DNA of 8,075 nucleotides from Bacteroidales bacterium (GTDB lineage: Bacteria > Bacteroidota > Bacteroidia > Bacteroidales > WCHB1-69), in NCBI GenBank assembly GCA_031264975.1, contig JAISDH010000371.1, forward strand, positions 1 through 8,075, read 5' to 3'. Below, piece by piece: positions 6,613 through 8,075 of this stretch. Under the pieces are notes generated by a model, which was not told the origin of the DNA, did not search any database, and saw only the letters and a list, made by a program, of their open reading frames with translations. Position 1 is the stretch's first letter. Each line of letters opens with the position of its first letter. Position numbers and translations under genes: made by a program.

Positions 6613-7449
6613 TCAAATAAGTTTTTGATTAATATTTCGATATTCCATTGGGGTTTGGCTATATCTCTTCTTAAATATTTTATAAAAATGACCAAGATTG
6701 TGAAAGCCGCAATTATCGCATATCGTCTTAATAGGCATGCCGGTAAGTGACAGCTGTGTAGTGGCATATTGCAGTTTAGATTCATTGAGTAGCTCGGTAA
6801 GTGTTTTTCCGAAGTTCATTCTTACCGTCCGATTTGTATAGCTTATATTACGACCGCACAGCGTTACGAAACCATTGATGCCCTGCCTAAAGTATTCGGG
6901 GCTATTATACTGTTGAATCGCATTGAATAACCACAGTGGCACCTCAGAGTGATCGCTTACTTTTTCATTGGCGGTGACTTGGCGAAAGATGAAAAGTAAC
7001 AGGCTGTCGAGTTGCAAATATGACCGACTGTAGTTGATCGTTTCCTCAGCGCGCGCAGATATTCGGTTTACCATGTTTTTCGATAATTTCATCTGAAAGG
7101 GAAAAAGCTTGTCGCTCCAAAAATAGAGTGTGGTGTTGGGGAAATAGCGGTTGTGAAAATATTCAAGCACTTCCGTTTCAAAAGCTACGTTTACTATCGT
7201 AAGACCTCTCCCTATTGGGGAAAATGTATGTTCGTCGTCGGGGCGCATCATGACCAAGTCTCCTTCTTCGAGCTTAATCCGCGACCCGTTTATGTTGTGA
7301 TAACCCGCTCCTTTTTCTATCCAAAATATTTCGGAATAAGCGTGCGAGTGATAAGATAAATCTTGCCTCGAAGTGATGTTTACCCTTGCGATATGGAACT
7401 TTTCGTTCTGGTTTAAAAAATATGATAACTCAAACTTTGCTGATTTCAT
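6613..7449 (-). CDS. AraC-family transcriptional regulator, ChbR-like
   Basis: The protein has 278 residues from the ATG at 7449. The open frame extends to 7572, but the extra 41 codons are lysine-rich, unlike the family and overlap the promoter-like box, so the shorter start is used. The N-terminal cupin-type sensor has H34, H36 and E40 (SYHSHAYSEIFWIEKG), then GDLVMMRPDDEHTF (63-76). The C-terminal DNA-binding part has two helix-turn-helix units, near 190-211 and 236-260, ending in the signature GFHNLGHFYKIFKKRYSQTP. The whole layout, including PLWLFNAIQQ before the first HTH, is that of ChbR, the chitobiose-operon regulator of E. coli. It is probably a cytoplasmic ligand-responsive activator. 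It is encoded just upstream of, and in line with, the activase/glycyl radical enzyme operon, which is its likely target. The effector is unknown. Confidence 0.92.
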   Translation of the reverse strand: MKSAKFELSYFLNQNEKFHIARVNITSRQDLSYHSHAYSEIFWIEKGAGYHNINGSRIKLEEGDLVMMRPDDEHTFSPIGRGLTIVNVAFETEVLEYFHNRYFPNTTLYFWSDKLFPFQMKLSKNMVNRISARAEETINYSRSYLQLDSLLLFIFRQVTANEKVSDHSEVPLWLFNAIQQYNSPEYFRQGINGFVTLCGRNISYTNRTVRMNFGKTLTELLNESKLQYATTQLSLTGMPIKTICDNCGFHNLGHFYKIFKKRYSQTPMEYRNINQKLI

Positions 7450-7482
7450 TTTCAGTTTATGTTTATACGCATGTCTGAAAAA

Positions 7483-7490
7483 CAAAGATA
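7483..7490 (-). promoter_or_regulatory. putative -7 box for the AraC-family regulator
   Basis: The minus strand reads TATCTTTG, an exact TAnnTTTG match, ending 33 bases before the regulator's ATG at 7449. No clear -33 TTTG is seen upstream. The box lies inside the longer reading-frame extension to 7572, which supports 7449 as the true start. Confidence 0.5.
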
Positions 7491-7556
7491 ATCTTTTTTT
7501 ATAAATTATTACGTTTGTATGACTTATTCTATAAGTACATATTTTTTTTTCGCCTG

Positions 7557-7591
7557 TTTGTAGGTAATACAAGTTTTTTCATTTACCTTTG
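7557..7591 (+). promoter_or_regulatory. putative promoter of the queuosine-precursor transporter gene
   Basis: TACCTTTG at 7584-7591 matches the Bacteroidota -7 consensus TAnnTTTG, and TTTG at 7557-7560 could be the -33 box. The spacing of 23 bases is slightly long. Transcription would begin near 7598 and give a leader of about 55 bases that contains the pseudoknot described at 7619-7648. Confidence 0.5.
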
Positions 7592-7618
7592 CATACTGAA
7601 ATATTTGTGAATATTCGC

Positions 7619-7648
7619 CGTGTGCTTGAACACCACGTAAAAAACAAG
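7619..7648 (+). promoter_or_regulatory. candidate preQ1-I riboswitch (H-type pseudoknot) in the yhhQ leader
   Basis: The RNA can form stem P1 CGUG/CACG (7619-7622 with 7634-7637). A second stem P2 pairs CUUG in the loop (7625-7628) with CAAG in the tail (7645-7648). Between P1 and P2 on the 3' side lies UAAAAAA, and the loop ends in AACAC. This order (loop dinucleotide, P2 strand, ACAC-type segment, P1, A-rich tail, P2 partner) is that of known preQ1-I aptamers such as B. subtilis queC. It ends 4 bases before the ATG of a queuosine-precursor transporter, the right gene for such a switch. P1 has only 4 pairs, so the call is not certain. If real, it would act by hiding the translation start region when preQ1 is bound. 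Confidence 0.6.
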
Positions 7649-7652
7649 AATA

Positions 7653-8075
7653 ATGAAAAAAACATTCTCTTTGGCCTTTGTGCTGCTTGGCATCCTCTTC
7701 AATGTGTGCCTTATCGTTTCAAACATTTTGGAAGTTAAACTTATCGCTATCGGGCCGGTGATGGCCACTGCCGGATTGATGGTGTTTCCCATTTCCTACA
7801 TCCTTAACGACTGCATTGCCGAGGTGTGGGGTTATCGGAAAGCCCGTTTTGTGATTTGGACGGGTTTTGCCATGAACTTTTTTACGGTGGGTTTTATTCA
7901 GCTTGCCGGCCTTTTGCCGCCGGCTCCCGGATGGGATAATCAGGATGCGTTTGTGCAGGTATTTGCTTCCACGCCCCGCATTGCCATAGCCAGTTTCACG
8001 GCCTTTCTCGTGGGGTCGTTTCTCAATGCTTACGTGATGAGCCGCATGAAAATACGTTCCAAAGGCCGGCATTTT
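7653..8075 (+). CDS. yhhQ: queuosine-precursor transporter, YhhQ/VUT family (partial, C-terminus beyond right edge)
   Basis: The ATG at 7653 opens a frame that runs to the window end: 141 codons of a protein usually about 220-235 long. It is an inner-membrane transporter of the vitamin-uptake-like (VUT, formerly DUF165) family, which imports preQ0/preQ1 for making queuosine in tRNA. Family marks are SNILEVKLI (23-31), FPISYILNDCIAEVWGYRKAR (45-65) and the PRIAIASFTAFLVGSFLNAYVMSR stretch (108-131). Hydrophobic segments lie near 5-27, 31-53, 66-88 and 108-128. It diverges from the AraC regulator and is functionally unrelated to the minus-strand operon. It looks like a core gene, visibly richer in G+C than the region to its left. 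Its leader carries a candidate preQ1 riboswitch. Confidence 0.92.
   Translation, partial: MKKTFSLAFVLLGILFNVCLIVSNILEVKLIAIGPVMATAGLMVFPISYILNDCIAEVWGYRKARFVIWTGFAMNFFTVGFIQLAGLLPPAPGWDNQDAFVQVFASTPRIAIASFTAFLVGSFLNAYVMSRMKIRSKGRHF

Noticed and set aside
6548..6614. Inverted repeat as an intrinsic terminator for the regulator gene
   Set aside because: The second arm on the minus strand is followed by gtcccaaaaat rather than a U-run; a termination role is possible but not the standard form.
6369..6785. Minus-strand 138-residue frame spanning the gap and overlapping both the activase and regulator ends
   Set aside because: It overlaps two well-supported genes in another frame, its peptide is low-complexity and unlike any family I know, and it runs through the long inverted repeat.
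7450..7572. N-terminal extension of the AraC regulator
   Set aside because: The extra 41 codons lack family similarity and contain the TATCTTTG promoter-like box, so the ATG at 7449 is preferred.
7719..8072. Minus-strand 117-residue frame at the right edge
   Set aside because: It is basic, His/Lys-rich and low in complexity, and lies fully opposite the YhhQ-family coding frame.

Overview
The window looks like a chromosomal piece of an anaerobic member of the Bacteroidota, probably Bacteroidales. Three observations support this: a SusC/RagA-type TonB-dependent outer-membrane receptor, promoter -7 boxes of the Bacteroidota form TAnnTTTG ahead of all three transcription units, and an oxygen-labile glycyl radical enzyme with its activase. 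No rRNA, tRNA, CRISPR array or insertion sequence was seen.

Layout from right to left on the minus strand: a ChbR-like AraC-family regulator (6613-7449); a 158-base gap with a long inverted repeat and a promoter-like box; then a tightly packed co-directional gene set. This set is a glycyl-radical-enzyme activase (5555-6454), the glycyl radical enzyme itself (3421-5568, overlapping the activase by 14 bases), a small cupin (2978-3400), a RhaT-family sugar permease (1978-2976, 1 base after the cupin) and a SusC-like receptor (start at 1946, running off the left edge). On the plus strand at the far right, diverging from the regulator, is the first 141 codons of a YhhQ/VUT-family queuosine-precursor transporter. 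A short pseudoknot resembling a preQ1-I riboswitch precedes it.

How the genes may work together (inference): the SusC receptor, with a SusD partner expected beyond the left edge, would bring a sugar-like compound across the outer membrane. The RhaT-like carrier would take it across the inner membrane. The cupin and the glycyl radical enzyme would convert it in the cytoplasm, and the AraC protein would switch the set on. The central enzyme has the glycyl radical site (G692) and an active-site cysteine (C370), but the residue two after the cysteine is Trp, not the Glu found in glycyl-radical diol dehydratases, choline lyase, hydroxyproline dehydratase and sulfite lyases. It is also not the CC pair of pyruvate formate-lyase. 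I therefore think this is a glycyl radical enzyme of unassigned chemistry in a polysaccharide-utilisation-like setting, and it is the most interesting content of the window.
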